This document shows positions 18,836-28,634 of a stretch of DNA of 64,000 bases, in pieces. The notes under the pieces were generated by a model. That model did no database searches and was not told the origin of the DNA. It saw only the letters and a list, made by a program, of their open reading frames with translations. How positions within the stretch are numbered: the first letter of the stretch is position 1; every line of letters begins with the position of its first letter. The stretch is from assembly GCA_903884235.1 (NCBI GenBank), contig CAISEB010000038.1, positions 25,008 through 89,007 of the forward strand. The letters are read 5' to 3'. The translations under genes were made by a program, and so were the position numbers. Source of the stretch: an uncultured Pseudomonadota bacterium (GTDB lineage Bacteria; Pseudomonadota; Gammaproteobacteria; Steroidobacterales; Steroidobacteraceae).

Positions 18836-18928
18836 CATCATCTCCTTCAGAAAGAGACCGGGCGTCCCGCGACCAAGAACATCCCGGCTCTGCTAGCGCC
18901 CCGCGACACCGCGCCGCGAGGCAAAAAA

Positions 18929-19882
18929 TCAATCGATGTACAGCGAGCTGACCGACTCCTCGTCGCGGATGCGACGCATCGTCTCGGCGAGCAGCCCGGC
19001 GACGGACAGCTGGCGGATCTTCGGGCACGCCGCTGCGGCCTTGCCGAGCGGAATCGTGTCGGTGACCACGAGTTCGTCCATGACGGAGGCCTGGATCCGG
19101 TCGATCGCCGGACCCGACAGCACCGCGTGCGTGATGTAGGCGACGACGCGCGTCGCGCCCTCTTCCTTGAGCGCCTGCGCGGCCTGGCAGAGCGTGCCGG
19201 CCGTATCGACCATGTCGTCGACGAGCACGCAGGCCTTGCCCTCGACGTCGCCGATGATGTTCATCACCTTCGACTCGTTCGGGCGCGGCCGCCGCTTGTC
19301 GATGATCGCGAGGTCCGCGTCGTCGAGGCGCTTGGCGAGCGCACGGGCCCGCACCACGCCGCCGACGTCCGGGGACACGACGATCATGTTGTCGTAGGTC
19401 TGCTTCCACGCATCGCCAAGCAGCACGGGCGAGGCGTAGACGTTGTCGACTGGGATGTCGAAGAAACCCTGGATCTGGTCCGCGTGCAGGTCGACCGTCA
19501 GCACGCGGTTGACGCCGGCGCCGGCGATCATGTTCGCGACCAGCTTCGCGGTGATCGCCACGCGCGTGGCGCGCGGCCGGCGATCCTGGCGGGCGTAGCC
19601 GAAGTACGGGATCACGGCCGTGATGCGCCCGGCGCTGGCGCGCTTGCAGGCATCGGCCATCACCAGCAGTTCCATCAGGTGGTCGTTCGCCGGCGGGCAG
19701 GTCGGCTGGACGATGAACACGTCCTTGCCGCGCACGTTCTCCATCAGCTCGAAGGTGACCTCGCCGTCGCTGAAGCGACCGACGTGGGCACGCCCGAGCG
19801 GCAGCTTCAGGTGACGGGAGATATCCTGGGCGAGCGTGGGATTGGCGCTGCCCGCGAACACGGCCATCTGAGTCTCTGACAC
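18929..19882 (-). CDS. prs: Ribose-phosphate pyrophosphokinase
   Basis: A 317-residue PRPP synthase. It shows FSDGEV, the flexible-loop ATP motif [16 protein letters not shown], the histidine-containing [13 protein letters not shown], and the PRPP-binding [13 protein letters not shown]. The product, PRPP, feeds purine, pyrimidine, NAD, His and Trp synthesis. The start is GTG at 19882 with GGGGAG six bases upstream. It follows tRNA-Gln and ispE on the same strand and probably shares their transcript. Confidence 0.97.
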   Translation of the reverse strand: MSETQMAVFAGSANPTLAQDISRHLKLPLGRAHVGRFSDGEVTFELMENVRGKDVFIVQPTCPPANDHLMELLVMADACKRASAGRITAVIPYFGYARQDRRPRATRVAITAKLVANMIAGAGVNRVLTVDLHADQIQGFFDIPVDNVYASPVLLGDAWKQTYDNMIVVSPDVGGVVRARALAKRLDDADLAIIDKRRPRPNESKVMNIIGDVEGKACVLVDDMVDTAGTLCQAAQALKEEGATRVVAYITHAVLSGPAIDRIQASVMDELVVTDTIPLGKAAAACPKIRQLSVAGLLAETMRRIRDEESVSSLYID

Positions 19883-19925
19883 TGCGTGCTCCCCGAGAAC
19901 ATTTCACCCGAAGGCGCCGTCGAAG

Positions 19926-20000
19926 TGGCTGGGGCGGAAGGATTCGAACCTTCGCATGGCGGGATCAAAACCCGCTGCCGTACCACTTGGCTACGCCCCA
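19926..20000 (-). tRNA. tRNA-Gln (TTG)
   Basis: A 75-base cloverleaf with encoded CCA. The acceptor is TGGGGCG/CGCCCCA, the anticodon loop is TTTTGAT with anticodon TTG, and the T arm is GAAGGTTCGAATCCTTC. It lies between ispE and prs, a position conserved in many gammaproteobacteria, and is probably processed from the ispE-prs transcript. Confidence 0.95.
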
Positions 20001-20009
20001 ACGGCAACC

Positions 20010-20906
20010 CTAGCGCCGGTCCGCCGGGCTCCCCGTCCCCCGCTCCGCCGCGAGTCGCGCGAGCAGGGGCGAGGCCGGGAGCCCCACGGCCGCAAAACCA
20101 ATCCAGCCCGCCGGCAGGTCCGCCAGCGCCGCCGCCGCGTGCGCGCGGTCGTCGAACGCCGCGAACACGCAGGCTCCCGATCCGGTCATGCGCGCCGCGC
20201 CGCGGGCGCCGAGCCAGTCGAGGGCGCGGCGGACGGCGGGATGACGGGCGGCGACCACGGGCTCCAGATCGTTCCGGCCCGGCAGCGCCGTGCCGGCAGC
20301 ACCGGACAACGGGAAGCCGGATATTGTGATCGGTAGGGAATTTCTTGTCAATTCAGGCGCCTGGAATGCTTCCCGGGTCGCCACCGGAACTCCCGGAAAG
20401 ACGACCGCGAAGGCCCGTTCCGGCAACACGACGGGCTCAAGGACTTCGCCGACCCCACGCGCGATGGCATTCGCGCCGCGCACGAAGACCGGCACGTCGG
20501 CGCCGAGCGCGAGCCCGAGGGCGGCGAGCTCATCGGTCGATAACCCGAGGCCCCACAGGGCGTTGAGCGCGACGAGGGTCGTCGCGGCATCCGAGCTGCC
20601 GCCGCCGAGACCGGCGCCGAGCGGGATCCGCTTGGTCACGGCGAGCCTGGCACCGAGCTCGGGCCGCCCCACCCGCTCGCGCAGGAGCCGGGCCGCCCGC
20701 ACCACCAGGTCCTCGTCCGCCGGAACGCCCGGCGCCCCGCCCACGCGCTCGATCCGCCCGTCCGCCCGGGGCTCGATCGCGAGCTCGTCGGTCCAGTCGA
20801 TGACCTGGAACAGCGTCTCGAGCTCGTGGTAGCCATCGGCACGGCGGCCCGTCACGTGCAGGAACAGGTTGAGCTTGGCCGGCGCCGGCCACGGGGCCGC
20901 GCTCAC
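20010..20906 (-). CDS. ispE: 4-diphosphocytidyl-2-C-methyl-D-erythritol kinase
   Basis: A 298-residue GHMP kinase of the MEP isoprenoid pathway. It opens with APAKLNLFLHVTGRRADGYHEL, has the ATP-binding PLGAGLGGGSSDAA near residue 100, and ends with the third GHMP motif ARMTGSGACVF. The start is GTG at 20906, overlapping the lolB stop as GTGA. The order lolB-ispE-tRNA-prs is standard for the class. Confidence 0.96.
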   Translation of the reverse strand: MSAAPWPAPAKLNLFLHVTGRRADGYHELETLFQVIDWTDELAIEPRADGRIERVGGAPGVPADEDLVVRAARLLRERVGRPELGARLAVTKRIPLGAGLGGGSSDAATTLVALNALWGLGLSTDELAALGLALGADVPVFVRGANAIARGVGEVLEPVVLPERAFAVVFPGVPVATREAFQAPELTRNSLPITISGFPLSGAAGTALPGRNDLEPVVAARHPAVRRALDWLGARGAARMTGSGACVFAAFDDRAHAAAALADLPAGWIGFAAVGLPASPLLARLAAERGTGSPADRR

Positions 20907-21490
20907 GGGGTGCCCGCCCGCCAGCGATCGACGAGCACCCGGATCCGGGTCGTCCCGCGCGTCATCTCGATCTGGCCGGGCAGCGGCCCCGGCGCACCGG
21001 CCACCGCGCCGAACGCGCGCGCGGCGATGCGCCAGCCGGACTGCTCGAAGCCGTCCGCGCCGGTCGCCTCCACGGCGATCCCGGGCGCCGGAACCCCGAG
21101 AAGCCAGTAGCGCAGTGACTCGAGCGGCAGCGGAAACCCGATCCGGGTGCTCAGCACCGGTTCGAGCGCGTCGTAGGGCGCGGCGATCTCGATGGGCGCC
21201 TCGGAGCCGGACTCGATCCGGATCCGGTCGGCGGCGATCGAGATGCGCGCCGCGCCGGCCCCGAACGGCCCGCGCACCGACAGCTCGCCGTCGCCAGGCA
21301 CCTGGCGCCAGTCGAAATGCGCGCTGAAGCCATCCTGGGCGGTGCGCACGGCGAGTCGGCCCGTGGCCTGCCAGGTCTCGAGTCGCGCGATTGCGGCCGG
21401 ATCCCGCGGCATCGGAGCGGACGGCCGGGGCGGCATCGCGCTGCACGCGCCGAGCAGCCCGACGAGGCAGCAAAGCAGCGCCCGCCGCAC
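20903..21490 (-). CDS. lolB: Outer-membrane lipoprotein receptor LolB
   Basis: A 195-residue lipoprotein. The signal peptide ends in the lipobox LLGAC. The mature part has WQATGRLAVRT, FDWRQVPGDGELSVRGPFGAGAARI and a C-terminal RIRVLVDRW strand, as in LolB. It accepts lipoproteins from LolA and inserts them into the outer membrane. The start is GTG at 21490, two bases after the stop of the TPR gene, so it depends on the upstream transcript and perhaps on coupling. Confidence 0.9.
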   Translation of the reverse strand: MRRALLCCLVGLLGACSAMPPRPSAPMPRDPAAIARLETWQATGRLAVRTAQDGFSAHFDWRQVPGDGELSVRGPFGAGAARISIAADRIRIESGSEAPIEIAAPYDALEPVLSTRIGFPLPLESLRYWLLGVPAPGIAVEATGADGFEQSGWRIAARAFGAVAGAPGPLPGQIEMTRGTTRIRVLVDRWRAGTP

Positions 21491-21492
21491 GA

Positions 21493-23163
21493 TCAGTTCA
21501 CCGCGCCCGGATGGCTCGCCAGGGCCTGTTCGAGGTGGCGCTCGCCGGGGCTGCGCTCGAGCGCAGCCTTCCAGGTCTGCACGGCGCCCGCCTGGTCGCC
21601 GAGTCCCCACTGCACGAGGCCGAGGTGGGCGGCGATCTCGCCGTCCGGCTCCAGCCGGTAGGCCTGCTGCAGCCACGGCAGCGCCTCCGCGTCGTGGCCA
21701 CGGCGGTGCAGCACCCAGCCCAGGCTGTCGCGGATCGCGGAACTGTCCGGTCGCACGGCCCAGGCCGCGCGGATCAGCCGCTCGGCTTCGGGCAATTCGC
21801 GCTCGTGATCGGCGAGCGTGTAGCCGAGCGCGTTCAGGGCCGTGGGATCGCCCGGGCGGGCGCGCACGACCGAGCGGAGCGTCGTCAGCGCCTCGTCGAC
21901 ACGACCCGCGCTCTCGAGCACGGTCGCGCGCGCGTAGCGTGGCTCGTCCCGGTCCGGATAGGTCGCGCTCGTCCGCTCGAGCAGCGCGAGCGCGTCGGGC
22001 AGGCGCCCGCCGTCCGCCATGATCTGGGCGCGCGCGGCGCTGACCTCGACCCGGAACTCGGGCGCGCCGGCGAGGAAATCGTCGAGCTGGCGCGCGGCCG
22101 CCGCCGCCTGGCCAAGGTCGATCGCGAGGCGGTAGGCGCGCAGCTGCGCCGCCACCGCGCGGGTGCCGCCCGTCACACGCGCGTACAGGAGCACCGAACG
22201 CGGGTACTCCCCCTTGCGATCCGCGACCATGGCGAGTGCGTACATCGCCCGATCGCCATTGCGGCCGCTCGCCAGCAGCTCGGACAGCCGCATCGTCGCG
22301 TCGTCGTAGCGGCGCGCGTCGATGTCGAAGCCGGCGAGCCCCTCGAGCGCCTCGGGCCGCGCGACCCGCGAATCCAGCAGGTCGGAAAACGCCGCCCGCG
22401 CCTCCGCGCCACGGTCGCAGGCGCCGAGTAGCCATGCATTCAGCAGGCGATCGCCGTCCCCGGCGTCCGCGGCCAGCAAGCCGCTGTCCCGCAGGCCACC
22501 CTCGCAGTCGCCACCGGCGACGCGCGCCCGCGCCACGATCGAGCGGGCGGCGCGCAGGTCCGGGCGCAGTTCGAGCGCGTGCGCGGCGGCGGCGAGCGCC
22601 GCCGGGGAATCTCCGGCACTGAGCGCCAGCATCGCGCTGGTGAGCGCCGCTTCGGGGACGTCGGGGTATCGCTTCGCGAGGCGGCCGACGACCTGCGCGA
22701 TACCGGTGTCGTTGCGCAGCTGGCCGAACGACTCGCCGAATGCCGTGAAGGCCTCGGCCGGAGTGGGGTAGGCCGAGGCGAGCAGCGTCGCGAGCTCGCG
22801 CTCGGCCGCCTCGCGCTCGTCGAGCTCGAGCAGGCCGACGACGAGGAACCGGCGCGCCGTCTCGTTCTTCGGGTCGCGCGCAAGCCAATCCCGCGCGAGC
22901 CCGACGAGCACGTGTTCCTGGGAGTGGTCGAAGGCGACCTTCAGCGCGTGTTCGGCGAGGGCATCGTCGTGGCGTTCCGCCGCGGCACGGGCGTAGAGGC
23001 GGGCCGCCCGGGCGTAATCGGCGCGTTCGAGGGCAATCTCCGCCGAAACGAGCCCGCCCGGGCCCGGCGAGCCGCCCGGCAGGCCGGACGCCGCGCAGCC
23101 GCCCAGCAGCAGGGCCAGGACCGGGGCCAGAACGACGCGGCGCAGCGGACATCGGAGCATCAT
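21493..23163 (-). CDS. TPR-repeat lipoprotein
   Basis: A 556-residue protein with a lipoprotein signal (lipobox LLGGC, about residue 20) followed by helical TPR-type repeats throughout. The clearest are near the C-terminus: ALNALGYTLAD, IRDSLGWVLHRRGHDAEALPWL and EIAAHLGLVQWGLGD. It occupies the place before lolB where many gammaproteobacteria carry a similar TPR protein; the role is unknown, perhaps envelope assembly. A TATAGT box at 23170-23175 (minus strand) would start transcription close to the ATG at 23163, so the mRNA may be leaderless or nearly so. Confidence 0.8.
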   Translation of the reverse strand: MMLRCPLRRVVLAPVLALLLGGCAASGLPGGSPGPGGLVSAEIALERADYARAARLYARAAAERHDDALAEHALKVAFDHSQEHVLVGLARDWLARDPKNETARRFLVVGLLELDEREAAERELATLLASAYPTPAEAFTAFGESFGQLRNDTGIAQVVGRLAKRYPDVPEAALTSAMLALSAGDSPAALAAAAHALELRPDLRAARSIVARARVAGGDCEGGLRDSGLLAADAGDGDRLLNAWLLGACDRGAEARAAFSDLLDSRVARPEALEGLAGFDIDARRYDDATMRLSELLASGRNGDRAMYALAMVADRKGEYPRSVLLYARVTGGTRAVAAQLRAYRLAIDLGQAAAAARQLDDFLAGAPEFRVEVSAARAQIMADGGRLPDALALLERTSATYPDRDEPRYARATVLESAGRVDEALTTLRSVVRARPGDPTALNALGYTLADHERELPEAERLIRAAWAVRPDSSAIRDSLGWVLHRRGHDAEALPWLQQAYRLEPDGEIAAHLGLVQWGLGDQAGAVQTWKAALERSPGERHLEQALASHPGAVN

Positions 23164-23272
23164 GGGGCCACTATATCCCATGGCCCCCGGGACGCCCGCC
23201 ATCGCCGGTGCTTGCCGGCGGCGCCCCGGTACCCGACAATCCCCGCCGCACCCGACCCTGCTCAGGCCACGC

Positions 23273-24520
23273 ATGCCCCTCGTCGTCGTCGGGATCAACC
23301 ATCGCACTGCACCGCTCGAGGTGCGTGAGAAGGTGGTCTTCGGCCCCAGCCATCTCCCTGCCGCTCTGCAGGCGCTCGCCCATGGCGGCGCCAGCGAGAA
23401 CGTCATCGTATCGACGTGCAACCGCACGGAGCTGTACTGCGTCGCCGATTCGTCGGCCGACCTCGGCGCGTGGCTCGCGAACTACCATGGCGTCACCCGC
23501 GGACTGGACGACAGCCTGTACGTGCACCGCGACGAGCGCGCCGTGGAGCACGCCTTCGCGGTCGCCTCGGGCCTCGACTCGATGGTGCTCGGCGAACCGC
23601 AGATCCTCGGCCAGTTGAAGGACGCGTACCGGGCCGCCCAGGACCACGGCACCGTCGGGCCGCTGCTCAACCGCCTGTTCCAGTCGACCTTCTCGGTTGC
23701 CAAGCGCGTGCGCACGGAGACGCGGATCGGCGCGAACGCGGTCTCGGTCGCCTACGCCGCAGTCAGCCTCGCGCGCCAGATCTTCGCCGGCTTCTCGCAG
23801 CACACGGCGCTGCTGGTCGGCGCCGGCGAGACGATCGCCCTCGCCGCCCGCCACCTGCACTCGCAGGGCCTCAAGCGGATGATCATCGCCAATCGAAGCC
23901 TCGACCGGGCACAGGCGCTCGCGGCCGAATTCAACGGCTCGGCCATCACGCTCGATGCACTGCAGAACCACCTCGCCGAGGCGGACATCGTCATCAGCTC
24001 GACCGCGAGCCCGCACGCGGTAATCACGACCGCGGATGTCGAGGCTGCGCTCACCGCCCGCCGCCGCAAGCCGATCTTCATGGTCGACATCGCGGTACCG
24101 CGCGACATCGAGGCCGGCGTCGCTGACTTCGAGGACGTGTACCTCTACACGATCGACGACCTGCAGAACTTCGTCACGCAGAACCTCAAGGCGCGCGAGG
24201 ACGAGGCGCGCGAGGCCCGGATCCTCATCGAGGAAGAAGTCGGCCGGTTCATGTCGAGCCTGCGCGGCCAGCACGCCGTGCCGACCATCCGCGAGCTGCG
24301 CACCACCGCCGAGAATGTCCGCGCGCAGACGCTCGACCAGGCGGTGCGACTGCTGCACTCCGGTCGCTCGCCGGAGGACGCGTTGCAGTACCTCGCCGAC
24401 ACGCTGACCCACCGGCTCGTGCATGCCCCGAGCCACGTGCTGCGCCAGGCCGGCGAGACCGGCGACGAAGCGCTCGTGCACGCTGCCCGCCGGCTGTTCC
24501 ACCTCGACGCCGACGAATGA
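23273..24520 (+). CDS. hemA: Glutamyl-tRNA reductase
   Basis: A 415-residue HemA. The N-terminal catalytic domain has [12 protein letters not shown] and the nucleophilic Cys in [23 protein letters not shown] follows, then the NADPH-binding VGAGETIAL and the C-terminal dimerisation helices. It makes glutamate-1-semialdehyde, the first committed step of tetrapyrrole synthesis. Its stop overlaps the prfA start (ATGA). It is divergent from the TPR-lolB-ispE group, as in many gammaproteobacteria. Confidence 0.97.
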   Translation: MPLVVVGINHRTAPLEVREKVVFGPSHLPAALQALAHGGASENVIVSTCNRTELYCVADSSADLGAWLANYHGVTRGLDDSLYVHRDERAVEHAFAVASGLDSMVLGEPQILGQLKDAYRAAQDHGTVGPLLNRLFQSTFSVAKRVRTETRIGANAVSVAYAAVSLARQIFAGFSQHTALLVGAGETIALAARHLHSQGLKRMIIANRSLDRAQALAAEFNGSAITLDALQNHLAEADIVISSTASPHAVITTADVEAALTARRRKPIFMVDIAVPRDIEAGVADFEDVYLYTIDDLQNFVTQNLKAREDEAREARILIEEEVGRFMSSLRGQHAVPTIRELRTTAENVRAQTLDQAVRLLHSGRSPEDALQYLADTLTHRLVHAPSHVLRQAGETGDEALVHAARRLFHLDADE

Positions 24521-25596
24521 GGGACTCGATCCGCCGGCGCCTCGAGCGGCTCGCGGACCGCTACGAGGAAGTGGGCCGACTGCTGTCCGATCCGGCCCTG
24601 CAGGGTCGCAGCGACACGTTCCGCGAACTGTCGATGGAATACGCGCGCCTCGAACCGGTCACCCAGCGCTTCGGGGCGTTCCGGCAGCTCGAGCGGGAGG
24701 CCGCGGCGGCGGCCGAGATGTCCGGGGATGCGGATCCGGACATGCGCGCGATGGCGGCCGACGAGCAGCGCCTCGTCGCCGAGCGCCTCGCCGGCTCCGA
24801 GGCCGACCTGCAGCGGCTGCTGATCCCGAAGGACCCGCACGACGACGGCAACATCTACCTCGAGATCCGCGCCGGCACGGGCGGTGACGAGGCCGCGATC
24901 TTCGCCGGGGACCTGTACCGCATGTACACGCGCTACGCGGAATCCCGGCGCTGGACCGTGGAAATCGTGTCGGCGAGCCTCGGCGAGCACGGCGGCTACC
25001 GCGAGGTCATCAGCCGCGTCGTCGGCAAGGGCGCGTACTCGCGACTCAAGTTCGAGTCGGGCACCCATCGCGTGCAGCGCGTCCCGGCGACCGAGGCGCA
25101 GGGCCGGATCCACACCTCGACCTGCACGGTCGCGATCCTGCCGGAGATGGCCGAGGTCGAGGAGGTCGTCATCGCGGATTCCGACCTGCGCGTCGACACT
25201 TACCGCGCCTCCGGCGCCGGCGGCCAGCACGTCAACAAGACCGAATCCGCGATCCGCATCACGCACATCCCGACCGGCGTCGTCGTCGAATGCCAGGACG
25301 AGCGCTCGCAGCACAAGAACCGCTCGCGCGCGATGTCCCTTCTGAAGGCGCGCCTGCTGCAGGCGGAGCGCGAGAAACAGTCGTCGCAGCAGGCGGCCTC
25401 GCGCAAGCTGCAGGTCGGCACGGGCGACCGCTCCGAGCGCATCCGCACCTACAACTTCCCGCAGGGCCGGCTCACCGACCACCGCATCGAGCTGACCCTG
25501 TACAAGCTCGACCAGATCATCCAGGGCGACCTCGACGACGTGCTCGACCCGCTCGCGCGCGAGTTCGAAGCCGAAGAACTCGCGGCACTCGAATGA
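24517..25596 (+). CDS. prfA: Peptide chain release factor 1
   Basis: A 359-residue RF1. [18 protein letters not shown] opens the core. The catalytic loop [13 protein letters not shown] contains the GGQ that PrmC methylates on Gln. The position corresponding to the PxT anticodon tripeptide reads PAT in [15 protein letters not shown], giving UAA and UAG recognition. Its stop overlaps prmC (ATGA), so the factor and its modifying enzyme are made together. Confidence 0.97.
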   Translation: MRDSIRRRLERLADRYEEVGRLLSDPALQGRSDTFRELSMEYARLEPVTQRFGAFRQLEREAAAAAEMSGDADPDMRAMAADEQRLVAERLAGSEADLQRLLIPKDPHDDGNIYLEIRAGTGGDEAAIFAGDLYRMYTRYAESRRWTVEIVSASLGEHGGYREVISRVVGKGAYSRLKFESGTHRVQRVPATEAQGRIHTSTCTVAILPEMAEVEEVVIADSDLRVDTYRASGAGGQHVNKTESAIRITHIPTGVVVECQDERSQHKNRSRAMSLLKARLLQAEREKQSSQQAASRKLQVGTGDRSERIRTYNFPQGRLTDHRIELTLYKLDQIIQGDLDDVLDPLAREFEAEELAALE

Positions 25597-26429
25597 TCCG
25601 CGCCGCACTCGAGGCGGCCACGCGGCGCCTCGCCCGGACTTCGTCCAGCGCCCGGCTCGACGCCGAATTGCTGCTCGCGGACCTGCTCGCCATCGGCCGC
25701 GCCCAGCTGCTCGCCCGCGACACCGACACCCTGACCGCGGAGCAGCACGCCGCGTTCGCGACGCGGATCGCGCGACGCGCGAACGGCGAGCCGGTGGCCT
25801 ACCTGCTCGGACGCCGCGACTTCTGGACCCTGACCCTCGCGGTCGGGCCCGGCGTGCTCGTGCCGCGCCCGGAGACCGAGCTGCTGGTCGAGGCGGCGCT
25901 CGAGGCCATGGCCGGGCGCACGGCGCCGCGGGTCCTCGACCTCGGCACGGGCAGCGGCGCGATCGGGCTCGCGATCGCCTGCGCCCGTCCCGACGCCCAC
26001 GTCGACCTGCTGGACGCCAGCCCCGCCGCGCTCGCCATCGCCGAGGCGAACCGCCGCACGCTCGGCCTCGGCAACGCCCGGACGCTGCCGGGGGACTGGT
26101 TCGCGGGGCTCGGGTCGGCGCGCTACGACGCGATCCTGTCGAACCCGCCCTATCTGGCCGATTCGGATCCACACCTTGCGAGCCTGGAGCTCGCGCACGA
26201 ACCGCCGGTGGCGCTCGTCGCCGGCCCAACCGGGCTCGAGGCCCTCGCGGCGATCGCGAGGCGCGCGCTTGGCCACCTGGAGCCGGGCGGCCTGGTCGCG
26301 CTCGAGCATGGCGCCACGCAGGGCGAGGCGGTGCGCAGCCTGCTGGCCGGCGCCGGATTTGGCGCCATCCGCACGCGATTCGACCTCGCCGGGCTCGAAC
26401 GCGCGACGCAGGGCACCCGTCCCGACTAG
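25593..26429 (+). CDS. prmC: Release factor glutamine N5-methyltransferase
   Basis: A 278-residue PrmC. The N-terminal helical domain ends with [13 protein letters not shown]; the SAM site is [14 protein letters not shown], and the catalytic NPPY is in [11 protein letters not shown]. It methylates the GGQ glutamine of RF1 and RF2. It is the last gene of the overlapping hemA-prfA-prmC unit. Confidence 0.96.
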   Translation: MIRAALEAATRRLARTSSSARLDAELLLADLLAIGRAQLLARDTDTLTAEQHAAFATRIARRANGEPVAYLLGRRDFWTLTLAVGPGVLVPRPETELLVEAALEAMAGRTAPRVLDLGTGSGAIGLAIACARPDAHVDLLDASPAALAIAEANRRTLGLGNARTLPGDWFAGLGSARYDAILSNPPYLADSDPHLASLELAHEPPVALVAGPTGLEALAAIARRALGHLEPGGLVALEHGATQGEAVRSLLAGAGFGAIRTRFDLAGLERATQGTRPD

Positions 26430-26473
26430 AATCGCCACCGCGGCGGCACGCCTTGCCCGCCGGGAGAATTCTC

Positions 26474-26965
26474 GTGCTCAAGTTCCAGACATCGCTCGGC
26501 AGCTTCCTGGTCGAGCTGCACACCGAAGACGCCCCGATCACCTGCAAGAATTTCCTCGAATACGCCAACGCCGGACATTTCGACGGCACGGTGTTCCATC
26601 GCGTCATCCCGAACTTCGTGATCCAGGGCGGCGGACTGACGGCCGACATGGCGCAGAAGAAGACCCGCGCGCCGATCAAGAACGAGGCCTCGAACGGCCT
26701 CAAGAACCGCCGCGGCAGCCTGTCGATGGCCCGCACCAACGACCCGGACAGCGCGACCTCGCAGTTCTTCGTGAACCTCAAGGACAACGCGTTCCTCGAC
26801 CCGGGCCGCGGCAACGCCGGCTACGCGGTGTTCGCGCACGTCATGGAAGGCATGGACGTGGTCGACAAGATCGCCGCCGTGCAGACCGGATCGCGCGGCA
26901 TGCACGAGGATGTCCCGGTCGAGCCGGTCGTGCTCGAGTCGGTCACCGTCGTCCCGAAGGGCTGA
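26474..26965 (+). CDS. ppiB: Cyclophilin-type peptidyl-prolyl cis-trans isomerase (cytoplasmic)
   Basis: A 163-residue cyclophilin without a signal peptide. FHRVIPNFVIQGG, SLSMARTNDPDSATSQFF and the C-terminal GYAVFAHVMEGMDVVDKI are the usual active-site blocks, so it is of the PpiB type. GTG at 26474 is chosen because GGGAGA lies upstream and the domain begins LKFQTSLG. It sits 44 bases downstream of prmC and may be co-transcribed. Confidence 0.93.
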   Translation: MLKFQTSLGSFLVELHTEDAPITCKNFLEYANAGHFDGTVFHRVIPNFVIQGGGLTADMAQKKTRAPIKNEASNGLKNRRGSLSMARTNDPDSATSQFFVNLKDNAFLDPGRGNAGYAVFAHVMEGMDVVDKIAAVQTGSRGMHEDVPVEPVVLESVTVVPKG

Positions 26966-26994
26966 TCCCCTCCCGGGGGACCGGGGCGCCGGCG

Positions 26995-27705
26995 GTGCTA
27001 CGCCGTATCAGGAATGCGCTGTTGTGGGTCGTGGGGCTGTTCCTGGCCACCACGATCGGCGCCGTGCTGGTAATGCGGTGGATCCCGCCGGTCTCCAGCG
27101 CCTTCATCGTCGGCAGCTACCTGTCGGCGTGGGCGGACGGCGACTGGCACTGGCACGCCGAACGGCAGTGGACGCCCTACGAGCGGATCTCCCGCAACGC
27201 GAAGCTCGCCGTCATTTCCTCCGAGGACCAGCGCTTCATGCTGCACTCGGGCTTCGACTTCCAGGCTATCGACAAGGCCATTCAGGAAGGCGAACAGGGC
27301 CGCCGGCTGCGCGGCGCGAGCACGATCACGCAGCAGGTCGCGAAGAACCTGTTCCTGTGGCCCGGCCATAGCTTCGTGCGCAAGGGGCTCGAGGCCTACC
27401 TGACGGTGGTCATCGAGGCGTGCTGGCCGAAGCGCCGCATCCTCGAGGTCTATCTCAACGTCGCGGAGTTCGGCACGGGCGTGTACGGAGTCGGCGCGGC
27501 GGCACCCCGGTTCTTCCACACGGCCCCGGCGCGGCTGACGCCGGGCCAGGCCGCGATGCTCGCGGCGGTGCTGCCGAGCCCGCGCCACCTGCGCATCGAG
27601 CGACCCAGCGGTTACCTGTTGCGGCGCCAGGCCGCGATCGAAGCCCAGATGCAGCTGATCGGCGCGTCGGAGTTCGCGCGCGGCATCGACCCACCGCGAC
27701 GCTGA
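26995..27705 (+). CDS. mtgA: Monofunctional peptidoglycan glycosyltransferase
   Basis: A 236-residue GT51 enzyme with one N-terminal membrane helix (ALLWVVGLFLATTIGAVLV). Catalytic motif 1 is SSEDQRFMLHSGFD, motif 2 GASTITQQVAKNLFLW, motif 3 RKGLEAYLTVVIEACW, motif 4 KRRILEVYLNVAEFG. It polymerises lipid II into glycan strands on the outer face of the inner membrane. GTG at 26995 fits but has a weak ribosome binding site. It converges with hslO, nine bases away. Confidence 0.94.
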   Translation: MLRRIRNALLWVVGLFLATTIGAVLVMRWIPPVSSAFIVGSYLSAWADGDWHWHAERQWTPYERISRNAKLAVISSEDQRFMLHSGFDFQAIDKAIQEGEQGRRLRGASTITQQVAKNLFLWPGHSFVRKGLEAYLTVVIEACWPKRRILEVYLNVAEFGTGVYGVGAAAPRFFHTAPARLTPGQAAMLAAVLPSPRHLRIERPSGYLLRRQAAIEAQMQLIGASEFARGIDPPRR

Positions 27706-27714
27706 CGCCGCCCG

Positions 27715-28629
27715 CTACTGGAGCACGCGCGGCCCGGAGGCAGGCTCGGCTGCGGCGAACAGCGCGGAGACATCGACCGCGTCGTACTGCCACGCGCGGT
27801 TGCAGAACTCGCATCGCACCTCGACCTGCCCGCGCTCCGCGAGGATCTCGCGGACCTCGACTTCGCCGAGCGAACGCAGGATGCCGCTGACCCGCTCGCG
27901 CGCGCAGGCGCACTGGAAGTACACCGGCGCCGGCTCGAACACGCGCAGGTCCTCTTCGTGGAACAGGCGCCGCAGCAGCTCGTCGGCCGTGAGCCCAGCG
28001 AGCTCCGCCTCCGTGATCGTCGAGGCGAGGTGGACGATGCGATTCCAGTCCTCGTCGCCGTCGGCGGCCGAATGCTCTATTTCACTGGCCGCGGCGGATG
28101 CCCCGGACGGCAGGCGCTGCAGCAGCAGTCCTGCCGCACGCTCCGGCGTCGCGACGAGCCACAGGCGCGTCGGCAGCTGCTCGGACTGCTGGAAGTAGGA
28201 CTCGAAGCAGGCCGCCAGCCCCTCGCCCAAGAGCGGCACGACGCCCTGGTAGCGCGACTGGCGGTCCTCGCTCTCGACGGTGACGAACATCCGGCCCTCG
28301 CCGACGAGCGCGTCGATGCTGGACCTGCCGGCCGGCGGCTCGCCGGTCCAGCGGGCAACGCCGCGCACGGCCATCTGGTGCGTCGCCTGCACGACCATCA
28401 GGTGCATGATCCCCGGGCCCTCCACCTGCAGCGTGAGGCGACCCTCGAACTTCACGGTCGCGGCGAGCAGCACCGTCGCCGCGACGCCTTCGCCGAGGAC
28501 CCGGCGGATCGGCTCGGGGTAGGCATGGTGCTCGGCCAGCGCGCGCCAGGATGCATCCAGGTGCACGAGGTGGCCGCGTACCGGAAAGCGGTCGAAGACG
28601 AAGCGCCGGATGATGTCGCCGTCGTGCAC
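27715..28629 (-). CDS. hslO: Redox-regulated chaperone Hsp33
   Basis: A 304-residue Hsp33. The N-terminal domain has GDIIRRFVFDRFPVRGHLVHLD and ATVLLAATVKFEGRLTLQ. The C-terminal zinc switch shows both cysteine pairs, CAC near residue 245 and CEFC near residue 280. Oxidation of these four cysteines releases zinc and activates the holdase. GTG at 28629 lies five bases past the gatB stop, placing hslO at the end of gatCAB. An Ala-, Pro- and Glu-rich tail follows. Confidence 0.93.
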   Translation of the reverse strand: MHDGDIIRRFVFDRFPVRGHLVHLDASWRALAEHHAYPEPIRRVLGEGVAATVLLAATVKFEGRLTLQVEGPGIMHLMVVQATHQMAVRGVARWTGEPPAGRSSIDALVGEGRMFVTVESEDRQSRYQGVVPLLGEGLAACFESYFQQSEQLPTRLWLVATPERAAGLLLQRLPSGASAAASEIEHSAADGDEDWNRIVHLASTITEAELAGLTADELLRRLFHEEDLRVFEPAPVYFQCACARERVSGILRSLGEVEVREILAERGQVEVRCEFCNRAWQYDAVDVSALFAAAEPASGPRVLQ

Positions 28630-28634
28630 CGGGA

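Noticed and set aside
18898..18928. A hairpin with a run of six A or T bases between prs and rplY
   Set aside because: On the minus strand the U-run precedes the stem, and on the plus strand the stem is followed by A, so it is not an intrinsic terminator in either direction.
17465..19879. An 804-codon open frame on the plus strand across pth, rplY and prs
   Set aside because: Three well-known genes occupy the minus strand here; the long frame arises from codon bias at third positions.
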